NCBI GenBank assembly: GCA_958477465.1
Contig: CAUEFX010000008.1
Coordinates: forward strand, 45,862 to 109,861
DNA length: 64,000 bases
Direction of reading: 5' to 3'
DNA from: an uncultured Bacteroides sp.
Lineage (GTDB): Bacteria; Bacteroidota; Bacteroidia; Bacteroidales; Bacteroidaceae
Within the stretch, counting starts at the first letter, position 1. Every line of letters starts with the position of its first letter. The notes under the pieces were generated by a model. The model had not been told where the DNA came from. It was given only the letters and a program-made list of their open reading frames with translations, and did not search any database. The position numbers and the translations under genes are program-made. Positions 1 through 8,450 of the stretch are shown piece by piece.

Positions 1-1886
1 AGTGTCTTGATGAACTCTTCCGTCAGCACATCCCCCTCTTTCAGGAAAGGAGCTTTCTTCAGCACTGACTTGTTTGCGACTTTCGGTTTACTCTCTCCGT
101 ATCCCTTGGCGGTAAGACGCTCTTCGGAGATCCCCCCCTTTATCAAATAGCGGACAACTGATTCCGCACGCCTCTGCGAAAGACGCTCGTTGTAAGCATC
201 ATTTCCTTTATAGTCGCAATGGGCAGCAAGCTCGATGGTTATATTCGGGTTATCGTTCAGCAGAGCGATCAGCTCATCAAGCGCAGTAGTCGATTCCGGA
301 GTAAGGTCTGCCCGGTCGAACTCGTAGAAAATATTCTCTATGAGCACCGGACGGGTAATGGATGCCAATGGGAATTCCACTTCATAGTTACGGTCTACCT
401 GGGCCGTATCCGTTACGAGCTCCTGCTTTCCGTTCAGGTAACCACGGCAGGAGGCCAACATCACATAATGCTGTCCGGGGGTGAGACGTTGCACAAACGA
501 CCCGTCTTTCTTTACATCTATTTTCAGATAAGTACCGTCGTCACCCACAATGGTCACCAGAGCTTCCGGTAAGGCATCACCCTCCTTATCATACACCCAG
601 CCGGTAAGGGTATGGTTCACTTCCGGCAACTCAAAGCTGTAAAGATGATCCCATCCGCGGGCATCCCCCCGGTTGGAGGAGAAAAAGCCGCGTTGCCGCC
701 CCGGCTCGTAGGTCATGCCGAAATCATCTCCGGCTGAGTTAATGGGCGAACGCATATTCTCCACCTTCCACCGTCCGGACACAGAGTCGAGCACGGCACA
801 GAAGATATCGAGCCCTCCCATACCGGGATGCCCGTTCGAAGAGAAGTACAACTCCCCTTTCGGGCCGAACGTAGGAAACATCTCGTCGCCGGCCGTATTG
901 ATATCGGGTCCCAGATTGTCCACATATCCGAAACCGTCTTTCAGCACATTGATGCGCCACAGATCGAGCCCGCCGAATCCACCGGGCATATCAGATACAA
1001 AATAAAGGAAATCTCCCGCCGGAGACATGGCCGGATGAGCCACCGAAGAGAGCGAGTCATTCAGGATGGCGCATTTGGTAGGCGCTCCCCAACTGGCACC
1101 GGTACGTGTGGAGGCATATATCTCGGCATACACCGGCGCTTCGGGTGATGTCCGGCACCGGGTGAAATACATCGTCTTGCCATCTGCGGAGAAAGCACAG
1201 GCACCATCTTCAAACTCGCTGTTCACTTCCGATTCCAGCGGTTCGGGCTTTTGCCAGTTCTTCTTCTCATCCCGTTTGGATGAGAATATATCGGCACTCT
1301 TCATGCCGGTGATGCCATTCAGGTCATTGCCTTTCGCTTCATTCCGGGTGGAAGTAAAATAGATAATATCGGCATCATCTCCGGCATACATCGGGGAATA
1401 ATCGCTGCGGCGGGAGAAAAAAATAGGTTCCCGCTTCACGATGTGGCGCGTGGGGTGTTCTTTCCATTCCTGCGCCAAAGTGCAGGATTGCAGGCCATTC
1501 AATGCCAATGTATCGTTCGGGCGGTACTGGAGATAGGTCTCGTAGGCAGCAACAGCCGGTTTATATTCACCGTTCTTCCGCAAACTCTCTGCCAGATAGA
1601 AATGAGCGGCCGAATCCGGATAGTTATAACGGATGGCATTCATGTAAGCTCCTTTGGCACGCACGTTATAATTGATGAGGCGATAACAGCCGGCCATCTT
1701 GTAAGCGATCTCTCCACGCTGTTTGCGCTGCTTCGGGGGAGTGGCCGCATAGGCTTTGCGGTAATATTTGGCCGCATCAAAGTATTCGCCGCGGGCATAA
1801 CTTTGCTCGGCTCTCTTCAAACTGCGTCCTGCACCACAGGAGGCCAGTAGGAAAAGTAGAAGTATATAGATGAGTTTGCGGCACAT
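1..1886 (-). CDS. OmpA-family TPR/PD40 outer-membrane lipoprotein (5' part; C-terminus off the left edge)
   Basis: The gene reads leftward from ATG at 1886 and has no stop before base 1, so it is cut by the window edge (about 628 codons visible). The N-terminus is a lipoprotein signal with lipobox LASC (Cys17). Then come TPR-like helices (about 25-130), a PD40/WD40-like beta-propeller (about 150-420, repeated blades such as DIIYFTSTR and ELYFSSNGHPGMGGLDIF), a carboxypeptidase-regulatory-like domain (about 430-500) and an OmpA C-terminal peptidoglycan-binding domain with the YNERLSQRRAESV signature. This order matches the Bacteroidetes peptidoglycan-associated OmpA lipoproteins that include PorE-type proteins of the type IX secretion system. 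Many relatives outside T9SS exist, so the specific role is open. It probably anchors an outer-membrane complex to peptidoglycan. It is separated from topB by a 505-bp repeat-rich spacer. Confidence 0.9.
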   Translation of the reverse strand, partial: MCRKLIYILLLFLLASCGAGRSLKRAEQSYARGEYFDAAKYYRKAYAATPPKQRKQRGEIAYKMAGCYRLINYNVRAKGAYMNAIRYNYPDSAAHFYLAESLRKNGEYKPAVAAYETYLQYRPNDTLALNGLQSCTLAQEWKEHPTRHIVKREPIFFSRRSDYSPMYAGDDADIIYFTSTRNEAKGNDLNGITGMKSADIFSSKRDEKKNWQKPEPLESEVNSEFEDGACAFSADGKTMYFTRCRTSPEAPVYAEIYASTRTGASWGAPTKCAILNDSLSSVAHPAMSPAGDFLYFVSDMPGGFGGLDLWRINVLKDGFGYVDNLGPDINTAGDEMFPTFGPKGELYFSSNGHPGMGGLDIFCAVLDSVSGRWKVENMRSPINSAGDDFGMTYEPGRQRGFFSSNRGDARGWDHLYSFELPEVNHTLTGWVYDKEGDALPEALVTIVGDDGTYLKIDVKKDGSFVQRLTPGQHYVMLASCRGYLNGKQELVTDTAQVDRNYEVEFPLASITRPVLIENIFYEFDRADLTPESTTALDELIALLNDNPNITIELAAHCDYKGNDAYNERLSQRRAESVVRYLIKGGISEERLTAKGYGESKPKVANKSVLKKAPFLKEGDVLTEEFIKT

Positions 1887-1972
1887 AATCTGAGTATATA
1901 AACAGAAAAAAAAGAGGTTTATTGTAAGAAGCTGTTTTGATTTTTTATAGGATTTCTCATTTTACTCGTTCC

Positions 1973-2060
1973 GAACTTGTTCCAAGGTGATTTCGAGCTT
2001 GCTCCAAAGCTATTTCGAACTTGCCCCAAGGTGACTTTGGGCTTATTCCAAGGCGATTCC
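1973..2060. repeat. 22-bp imperfect tandem repeat array A (4 units)
   Basis: Four consecutive 22-bp units run from 1973, 1995, 2017 and 2039, each of the form GRRCTTGYTCCAAGGTGATTTC with changes, followed by a decayed fifth unit. The period is not a multiple of three, which argues against a coding repeat. There are no spacers, so this is not CRISPR. Confidence 0.75.
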
Positions 2061-2122
2061 GGACTTCTGCCGGGCTTATCTGATACCAAGACTTTCGGTA
2101 AATCGTGCCTTTCTTTTACACA

Positions 2123-2210
2123 TTTCACAATTGAGAGACGAGCGTCTCACGATCATGAGACGAGCGTCACACAGTCGTGAAAAGCACGTCTCACAACTGT
2201 GAAACAGACC
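2123..2210. repeat. 22-bp imperfect tandem repeat array B with central dyads (4 units)
   Basis: Four units of 22 bp start at 2123, 2145, 2167 and 2189. Each contains a short dyad such as TCTCACGATCATGAGA or TCACAACTGTGA, separated by a conserved ACGAGCG-like linker. The dyad arms change together in several units. It lies about 60 bp from array A in the same spacer and has the same period but a different sequence. Confidence 0.75.
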
Positions 2211-2391
2211 AAACTCTTAAAGGTTTTTCCGGGACGAATGCTTTTTAATCGTCCGCCCGGTTAAAAACCCGGCAGAGTTGTGTGTAGTTTAACGTTTTAG
2301 ATTGATTACTCTCTTTAATCTAACTTGCCAATACGGTTGCTTATAAGCTGAGTTGACAGAGTTTATATTCAGTTATCATTGAGCAGACCTC

Positions 2392-4521
2392 TTATTCGAA
2401 AGGCTTCCTGAAAGTGCACCCGTTTCTCCATTCGGAACAGCCATAAGCCGTCTTACCTTTGATAATGGTACCCTTACCGCATACCGGACACGGCCGACCC
2501 ACCAAAAGATCCGTCTCACCGGCAGCCGGTGCTGCAACCATTCCGGCGCTTGTTGCCTTTTCCGTACTCTTCACTTCCGTCTTTTCCGCACCTTGTCCTG
2601 CTGCCGTTTCCGTACTTTGCCCTGCCTTCCCCGTGCTCTTTTCTTCCGCCTTCTTCTCCTTTGGAGCAGCCGGCTTACGGGTACGTTTTTTAGGTTCTTT
2701 CTTCGCTTTCCCCTCTTCTGCCTGTACCACAGCTTCTTGAATGGTGATACGTCGGTTGGTATTATCGGACAATACGCTTGTCACAATCTCCGTCACCATC
2801 TGCTTCAGCTCCTCCAGAAACTGCCGGGCGTCATAGGTTTTCTTTTCAATCTCACGGAGTTTCTTCTCCCAGATACCGGTCAATTCGGCAGACTTCAGGA
2901 GTTCCTCATGAATAAGCTGTATCAGCTCCACCCCCGTAGGAGTGGCTATCAGGTTCTTTTTCTCCTTACGGATATAGTTTCGCTTGAACAGGGTTTCGAT
3001 AATGGCAGCGCGTGTTGACGGACGGCCGATGCCGTTTTCTTTCAAAGCATCGCGCAACTCATCGTTATCCACCAGTTTTCCGGCCGTCTCCATGGCACGC
3101 AGCAAGGTGGCTTCCGTATAAGGCTTCGGCGGCTGTGTCCATTTCTCATTCAAGTCCGGCACATGCGGTCCGCTCTCCCCTTTCACAAAGACCGGCAGCA
3201 CCCGCTCTTCATCTCCCTCTTTCTCCTCCACCTGCTCTTTGGCAAAAACAACCCGCCAGCCCGGCTCGAGAATCTGTTTGCCGGTCACCTTAAACTCGAT
3301 TTTATCCACCTCGCCCAATACTGTGGTCGTAGACACCTTACAGTCGGGATAAAACACCGCAATAAAACGGCGGGCGATCAAATCGAACACACGGCGCTCC
3401 ATATCCGTCAGATTCTGCGGATATACTCCGGTAGGGATGATAGCGTGGTGATCGGTCACTTTCGAACTGTCGAATACTTTTTTGGATTTCGGGAGCTTGG
3501 CCCCCTCCAGCGGCGCGGTCAAAGCCGCGTAGTCTCTCAGCCCTTTCAGAATGGCCGGACACTTCGGATAAATATCATCACTCAGGAAAGTAGTATCTAC
3601 ACGCGGATAGGTGGTCACTTTCTTTTCATAAAGAGACTGGATCAGCTTCAGGGTCTCATCGGCGGAATAGGCAAACTTCTTATTGCATTCCACCTGCAGT
3701 GAAGTAAGGTCGAACAGGCGAGGAGCATACTCCACCCCTTTTTTGGCAGAGACATCCGTCACTACAAAATCCGATTGTCTCACCGTTTCCAGAAACTTCA
3801 GCCCCTCCTCTTTGGAAGTGAATTTCCCTTTCGTTGCCGAGAACGTAGTTTCACGATAAACCGTTTTCAATTCCCAGTAAGGTTCCGGCTTGAAGTTCTC
3901 GATTTCCAGTTGCCGGTTCACAATCAGCGCCAGCGTAGGAGTCTGCACACGGCCGATGGAAAGCACCTGCTTGTTCTGCCCGTATTTAATGGTATACAGC
4001 CGGGTGGCGTTCATTCCCAACAGCCAATCTCCCATTGCCCGGGAGAGCCCGGCTTCGTACAACGACTGGAAGTCCGACTGGTCTTTCAACTTCGCAAACC
4101 CTTCTTTTATAGCCTCTTCCGTCAGCGAAGAGATCCAAAGACGCTTCACCGGACAGCGCGCTCCCGCCTTTTGCATCACCCAACGCTGGATCAGTTCTCC
4201 TTCCTGACCGGCATCACCGCAGTTGATAATCTCATCTGCCTGCTGCATCAACCCTTCGATGATATGGAATTGCTTCTCGTAAGTAGGGTTCTCTATCAGT
4301 TTTATGCCAAAACGCGGCGGAATCATAGGAAGACTCCCCAAGCTCCATGATTTCCATCCGGGAGTATACTCATGCGGCTCCTTCAAGGTGCAAAGATGAC
4401 CGAACGTCCAGGTCACCTGGTATCCGTTTCCTTCGATATACCCTTCTTTTCGGGTTCGGGCTCCTAAAATATCTGCAATATCACGTGCCACAGAGGGCTT
4501 TTCGGCAATACAAACTATCAT
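2392..4521 (-). CDS. topB: DNA topoisomerase III
   Basis: Type IA topoisomerase of about 709 residues that relaxes negative supercoils and decatenates DNA. The N-terminal TOPRIM domain opens with MIVCIAEKPSVARDI and carries the acidic NCGDAGQEGELI motif. The active-site tyrosine is in TYPRVDTTFLSDD. The C-terminus has a Lys/Ala/Glu-rich linker followed by a single zinc-ribbon-like CPVCGKG...GCSEWRNGC end. A start 15 codons further upstream is possible but unlikely: a Bacteroides-type -7 element (CAAAGTTA on the plus strand, 4555-4562) overlaps it, and the family N-terminus begins at the methionine at 4521. It stands alone, with the sialidase gene divergent on the other side. Bacteroides genomes often carry extra TopB copies on mobile elements; nothing mobile is visible beside this one, so I read it as the chromosomal copy. 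Confidence 0.93.
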   Translation of the reverse strand: MIVCIAEKPSVARDIADILGARTRKEGYIEGNGYQVTWTFGHLCTLKEPHEYTPGWKSWSLGSLPMIPPRFGIKLIENPTYEKQFHIIEGLMQQADEIINCGDAGQEGELIQRWVMQKAGARCPVKRLWISSLTEEAIKEGFAKLKDQSDFQSLYEAGLSRAMGDWLLGMNATRLYTIKYGQNKQVLSIGRVQTPTLALIVNRQLEIENFKPEPYWELKTVYRETTFSATKGKFTSKEEGLKFLETVRQSDFVVTDVSAKKGVEYAPRLFDLTSLQVECNKKFAYSADETLKLIQSLYEKKVTTYPRVDTTFLSDDIYPKCPAILKGLRDYAALTAPLEGAKLPKSKKVFDSSKVTDHHAIIPTGVYPQNLTDMERRVFDLIARRFIAVFYPDCKVSTTTVLGEVDKIEFKVTGKQILEPGWRVVFAKEQVEEKEGDEERVLPVFVKGESGPHVPDLNEKWTQPPKPYTEATLLRAMETAGKLVDNDELRDALKENGIGRPSTRAAIIETLFKRNYIRKEKKNLIATPTGVELIQLIHEELLKSAELTGIWEKKLREIEKKTYDARQFLEELKQMVTEIVTSVLSDNTNRRITIQEAVVQAEEGKAKKEPKKRTRKPAAPKEKKAEEKSTGKAGQSTETAAGQGAEKTEVKSTEKATSAGMVAAPAAGETDLLVGRPCPVCGKGTIIKGKTAYGCSEWRNGCTFRKPFE

Positions 4522-4599
4522 TCTTTTGTTTTTAAAATCATGCGAAAAATCATGCAAAGTTAGCAAAAACAGGGAAAGTTACGAGAGGTATAGACATAA

Positions 4600-4700
4600 A
4601 AAAAGGAGCAACGCCTTGCTCCAACCTTTGTTAACCTTAAATCTAATACTATGAAAAACACGTTGCAAACGTACGGCTTTTAGTGATATCTGCAAATAAT
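4600..4700 (-). ncRNA. Possible small RNA or leader ending in an intrinsic terminator
   Basis: Reading leftward, the sequence ends in GGAGCAAGGCGTTGCTCC (4622-4605) followed by a run of T, which is a clean intrinsic terminator. No minus-strand gene precedes it, because the sialidase gene lies on the other strand, so whatever it terminates is a short transcript starting inside the 4.6-4.9 kb spacer. The stretch just upstream (about 4630-4700) includes a short dyad, CGTTGCAAACG. From memory, similar TTAACCTTAAATCTAATACT blocks recur between genes in Bacteroides, but I cannot verify this. The plus strand also holds a 10-codon mini-frame at 4651-4683, which I do not call a gene. Confidence 0.35.
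4605..4622 (-). terminator. Intrinsic terminator facing the minus strand
   Basis: The 7-bp stem GGAGCAA/TTGCTCC has a 4-base loop and is followed on the minus strand by seven T. Confidence 0.7.
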
Positions 4701-4977
4701 CCAAGCAAAAAAGTATGTTTTACAACACTATTTAAGAATTAAAGCGGAGTATTTCACAATATATGCCTCCTATTTTAACATCTGAAGGGGTACTCCACTT
4801 ACCTACATAGGCACTCAATGACAGCACCTCTCCCCTTTTTATTTTTATTCATGTTTTAGTAACCCTTGACCTTTAACTGTATTATAAATATTAATTCTAT
4901 GAAATACTACCAACAACCATTTCGTAGACCTCTGCCAACACTCTGATATTCTGTTTTATGAATTTAATATTACTATT

Positions 4978-7900
4978 ATGAATTTAAAGAAAATGTTTGC
5001 CTTAGTGGCGCTTACCGCGTTACTGCCAACCGCTCTGGTCCATAGCCAGACAGCAAATTCTGCCACCGGTTCTCCATGGGCCGCAGCAGAAGACAATGCC
5101 CCCGGTTCCTCTATCGAGTTTAACGGTACCGATCAGTATATGCTGATTCCTCACCATGCCGATTTCAATGTGACGACCACCGAATCGTTCACTGTCTCAT
5201 TTTGGGTGAAACGAAACATATTGGAAGCAGACGCCCGTTTCGTCGTGAAGCGTGTAAAAAACAATGCCGCCATCAAGTCGGGGTACGAATTATGGGGAAA
5301 TGGCACCAGTACTGAATTCTTTGCAGTCAACAGCCCCAACAACACAGGAAACCACAATAATTCCGTATCCGTATATTCAACGATACCGGGCTATGCCAAT
5401 GAGTGGCACCACGTTGCTTTCGTCATCGACCGCACAGCAGGTATCATGTACGAATACCACAATGGTACAGCAGTGGCCAGTAGTGGCAACAAGTCCATTG
5501 CCCCTTGGGAATGTAGCAATACCTATGACGTTCTTGTCGGCGCCGGATTCTCGGAAGAGAATACGCCCAACTATTTTCTCAACGGTTCCATTGCAGGCCT
5601 GCACTTCTATAAGCGCGCACTTTCGGCAGCAGAAATCACAGCAGATGCCACTGCCGAAGTAGGTCCCGAAACGGACGGTCTGGTAGCAGCCTATGATTTT
5701 CAAGACATTACAGGATTGAAAGTAACAGATATCAGTGGAAACGGACATACCGGCACATTGGTAGGCTTTACAACCGAACTTCCGGAAATCACCTCTGCAG
5801 CCCTTACGCAGAACACCAAGTTCACCGGATGCGGGAATCCATACGACCAGATTCTTAAAGCGACCGTAACCATGGGAGGAATAGGCATTACACAGGCACT
5901 GCACTCCGTGAAAATGAATTTGAACGGGACTACCGACTTAGCAGATATCGCAAAAATAAAAATCTATAAAACATCTGCAAACAAATTCGATGAACGCACA
6001 GCCAAAGATGCTGTTTTGTTGGGAGAATTCGCTCCGGCAGAAGGTGATATGACGTGCGAATTTGAAGGGGCTACCATCCAATCCGGTACCACCTATCTGT
6101 GGATATGCGCCGAGGTATCGGAAACAGCCAAAGAAGGTTCGAAAATAGATGCAGAACTGCATGAAATAACCACTGAAGGCCAAACTTTCAAAATCGAGAC
6201 CCCCGCTCCAACCGGAAGCCGTGAAATATTGCTGAAACGCCGTCTGCTGTTTGCTCCGGGAGATTATGGCTCGAAGAACTGGCGTATACCGGCATTGCTG
6301 CAACTCTCGGACGGCACGTTATTAGCCATTACCGATAAACGGAAATACAACGAAACAGACCTTCCGGAAGACATCGACATCGTGTCGCGTTTCAGCACCG
6401 ACGGCGGTTTCACCTGGAGTGAGCCTGTAACCATTGCTGAAGGAAAAGGACGTAAAAAAGGGTATGGCGATGCAGTCATCGTAGAGGCTGCCAACGGTGA
6501 TGTAGTGTGCGGATACGTTGGTGGAAACGGGCTTTGGGCCTCTTCCGAAGCAGACCCTCAATGGTCGTATATCACGGTCAGCCATGATAAAGGACGTACT
6601 TGGGAAGAGCCTAAAGATATTACGGACTTGTTGTGGGGAAGCAATTGTGATGATGCAGTACGCAAATCATTTACCCATTCGTTCTTCGGCTCCGGAAACG
6701 GATTATGCCTGACTCGCGGTGAACATGCCGGCCGCATCCTGTTTGTGGCAGCCATGGGGGCCGGAAGCCAGCTGCATAACTACACCGTCTATTCGGACGA
6801 CAACGGCGTTACCTGGAAAGTTTCGGAACGTGCATTCAGCAATGGAGATGAAGCCAAAGTGGTAGAACTGAATGACGGCCGTGTATTAATGAGCAGTCGC
6901 CAAAGCGGTTACCGCGGTTACAATATCTCTACAGATGGCGGAGAGACTTGGGCATCCCAATCAACCTGGAGCGAAATCAACACCAATGCCTGCAACGGTG
7001 ACATCATCCGCTATACAGCGACAGACAAGGGTTACAACAAAGACCGCCTGTTGCACTCCATTCCCAATGACCCTTCCCGACGGAATGTAAGCATATTCAT
7101 CAGCTACGATGAAGGAGAGACATGGCCCACCGTAAAATCCATCTGCCCGTACAACTCTGTATATTCGTCTCTCACCATCCTGCCCGACGGTACAATCGGA
7201 GCATACGTAGAAGAAAATCCGGACGGTGCCTGCTCGCTCTATTTCATGAACTTCTCTCTGAAATGGTTAACCGACGGCAAAGACGTATATACTCCTCCCG
7301 GTGAAATACTGGAACAGGTGGAGACTCCCGTCTTTACCCCGACCGGTGCCCGCCTGGAAGAGGGGGAGACAGTTGAAGTAACCATTGCATGCGCTACTCC
7401 GGATGCAACAATCCACTATACGCTGGATGGGACAACCCCCACCGAAGAATCTGAAGTGTACACCGACGCTATCTTAGTTTCGTCATCAGTCACCATCAAG
7501 GCAATTGCCGTTAAGGAAAACATGGTCAACAGCAAAATGGCAACAGCCGATTTTATCTATCCGGCTTATTGTACTCCCAACTTAAAAACCATTCACGCCC
7601 GTTACCTGACCTCTGTATCTGTGACCGGCGGCATTGATCCGTTTACCAGCAGCCAAATACAGACAGCAGCAGTGCCCCGTAATGTGTATATTGACAAAAC
7701 CGATGAAGTGATTAGAGCCAAAGCCGGCGCCACGCTAAATGCAAGTACGATATGGCGCTTTGAATGGATGCATGCATATGTGTATATAGACTATAATAAA
7801 GATAAGGAGTTCGACATGACCCTCAATGCTGATGGTGACAATGAAGGAGAATTGGTTTCATATACATTCTATACGGAAGACGGAAGTGATTCCGGCACAA

Positions 7901-8334
7901 ACAGTTTAGGAGAACAGAAGATAAGTAAGGTTGGGGCCGACGGTCCTCTCCCACGCTTCATTCTGCCGAAGAATCTTCCGGAAGGCGACTACCGTATCCG
8001 CTTCAAAATAGACTGGAATGATATCAATCCCTGTGGTAGAACCGAACAAGGGAATACGATTGCCGGTAATGGCGGTGCCATCGTCGACTTCACCCTGAAA
8101 ATCGAAACGGGTGATGTTGCCGTTAAAGAGATGAAAGATGCTCCGGAAACTACATTCACCGGTATGACCGGAGGTATTGCCGTTGAGGGGAAAGAGTGTG
8201 CAGCTGAGGTATTCGATGGACAAGGACGTCTGATACTAAAGGAAACAGTTAGAAACGGAACACTTGTTCCGCTTCCCGCCGGTTTCTACATCGTACGTAA
8301 TGGAAAAGACAATACGAAAGTAATGGTTAAGTAG
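4978..8334 (+). CDS. Secreted multidomain sialidase (GH33) with LamG, chitobiase-like and GEVED-like domains
   Basis: Exo-alpha-sialidase that should release terminal sialic acid from host glycans. After a signal peptide (cut near LVHSQ) there is a LamG/concanavalin-like domain (about 45-240), a sialidase N-terminal domain (about 265-410), and the six-bladed catalytic domain (about 420-770). The catalytic domain has the arginine of the RIP motif (NWRIPAL, Arg436), five Asp-boxes (for example STDGGFTW, SHDKGRTW, SDDNGVTW, STDGGETW), further arginines in SSRQSGYRGY and DPSRRNVS, and a likely nucleophile tyrosine in NSVYSSLTIL. A CHB_HEX-like domain (about 780-870), a GEVED-like domain (about 880-1055) and a short tail (about 1060-1118, ending GFYIVRNGKDNTKVMVK) follow. 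The tail resembles T9SS type A sorting domains. At 1118 residues it is about twice the size of a minimal bacterial sialidase. It is convergent with the glycan locus, and its transcript is separate. Confidence 0.93.
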   Translation: MNLKKMFALVALTALLPTALVHSQTANSATGSPWAAAEDNAPGSSIEFNGTDQYMLIPHHADFNVTTTESFTVSFWVKRNILEADARFVVKRVKNNAAIKSGYELWGNGTSTEFFAVNSPNNTGNHNNSVSVYSTIPGYANEWHHVAFVIDRTAGIMYEYHNGTAVASSGNKSIAPWECSNTYDVLVGAGFSEENTPNYFLNGSIAGLHFYKRALSAAEITADATAEVGPETDGLVAAYDFQDITGLKVTDISGNGHTGTLVGFTTELPEITSAALTQNTKFTGCGNPYDQILKATVTMGGIGITQALHSVKMNLNGTTDLADIAKIKIYKTSANKFDERTAKDAVLLGEFAPAEGDMTCEFEGATIQSGTTYLWICAEVSETAKEGSKIDAELHEITTEGQTFKIETPAPTGSREILLKRRLLFAPGDYGSKNWRIPALLQLSDGTLLAITDKRKYNETDLPEDIDIVSRFSTDGGFTWSEPVTIAEGKGRKKGYGDAVIVEAANGDVVCGYVGGNGLWASSEADPQWSYITVSHDKGRTWEEPKDITDLLWGSNCDDAVRKSFTHSFFGSGNGLCLTRGEHAGRILFVAAMGAGSQLHNYTVYSDDNGVTWKVSERAFSNGDEAKVVELNDGRVLMSSRQSGYRGYNISTDGGETWASQSTWSEINTNACNGDIIRYTATDKGYNKDRLLHSIPNDPSRRNVSIFISYDEGETWPTVKSICPYNSVYSSLTILPDGTIGAYVEENPDGACSLYFMNFSLKWLTDGKDVYTPPGEILEQVETPVFTPTGARLEEGETVEVTIACATPDATIHYTLDGTTPTEESEVYTDAILVSSSVTIKAIAVKENMVNSKMATADFIYPAYCTPNLKTIHARYLTSVSVTGGIDPFTSSQIQTAAVPRNVYIDKTDEVIRAKAGATLNASTIWRFEWMHAYVYIDYNKDKEFDMTLNADGDNEGELVSYTFYTEDGSDSGTNSLGEQKISKVGADGPLPRFILPKNLPEGDYRIRFKIDWNDINPCGRTEQGNTIAGNGGAIVDFTLKIETGDVAVKEMKDAPETTFTGMTGGIAVEGKECAAEVFDGQGRLILKETVRNGTLVPLPAGFYIVRNGKDNTKVMVK

Positions 8335-8365
8335 GGCTGAGTCCGGCATACCAGTTATTCCGAGG

Positions 8366-8401
8366 ACCACCCTTGTTACAGACATCTGTGACAAGGGTGG
8401 T
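8366..8401. terminator. Convergent hairpin terminator (family member 1)
   Basis: The 16-bp stem (8366-8381 with 8386-8401, one T-G pair) closes on a 4-base loop and lies between the sialidase and the lyase-like gene. It shares its core (ACCACCCTTGT-TACAG / CTGTG-ACAAGGGTGGT) with the hairpins at 28404 and 41077. Confidence 0.8.
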
Positions 8402-8450
8402 TTCGTTAACAATCATATTCTGCCGTTCTCCCGGCGCTCACTTTTATCCT

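Larger units (their letters stand above)
1887..2391. other. Gene-free spacer with two 22-bp repeat arrays
   Basis: No convincing gene is present. The stretch holds two short tandem arrays with a 22-bp period (listed separately) and, between 2225 and 2275, two GC-rich short dyads (GGACGA/TCGTCC and CCGGG/CCCGG with A/T runs). These could end the leftward topB transcript. Short open frames across the repeats translate to repeat-like peptides and are not supported as genes. Confidence 0.6.
4522..4977. other. Divergent spacer between topB and the sialidase gene
   Basis: The 456-bp spacer holds the topB promoter region (-7 element at 4555-4562, minus strand), a hairpin terminator facing the minus strand at 4605-4622, and the conserved-looking sequence listed as a possible small RNA. 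The remaining 250 bp before the sialidase is AT-rich. I do not see a consensus TAnnTTTG promoter directly before the sialidase. Confidence 0.5.

Noticed and set aside
1919..2180. Short frames on both strands across the 22-bp repeats
   Set aside because: Both are repeat translations without start context; the repeat period is not a multiple of three.
1973..2210. CRISPR array
   Set aside because: Units are contiguous with no unique spacers, only four copies, and no cas genes nearby.
4978..8334. Sialidase as a member of the susC operon
   Set aside because: It is on the opposite strand, convergent, and separated by a strong terminator; co-regulation is possible but not shown.
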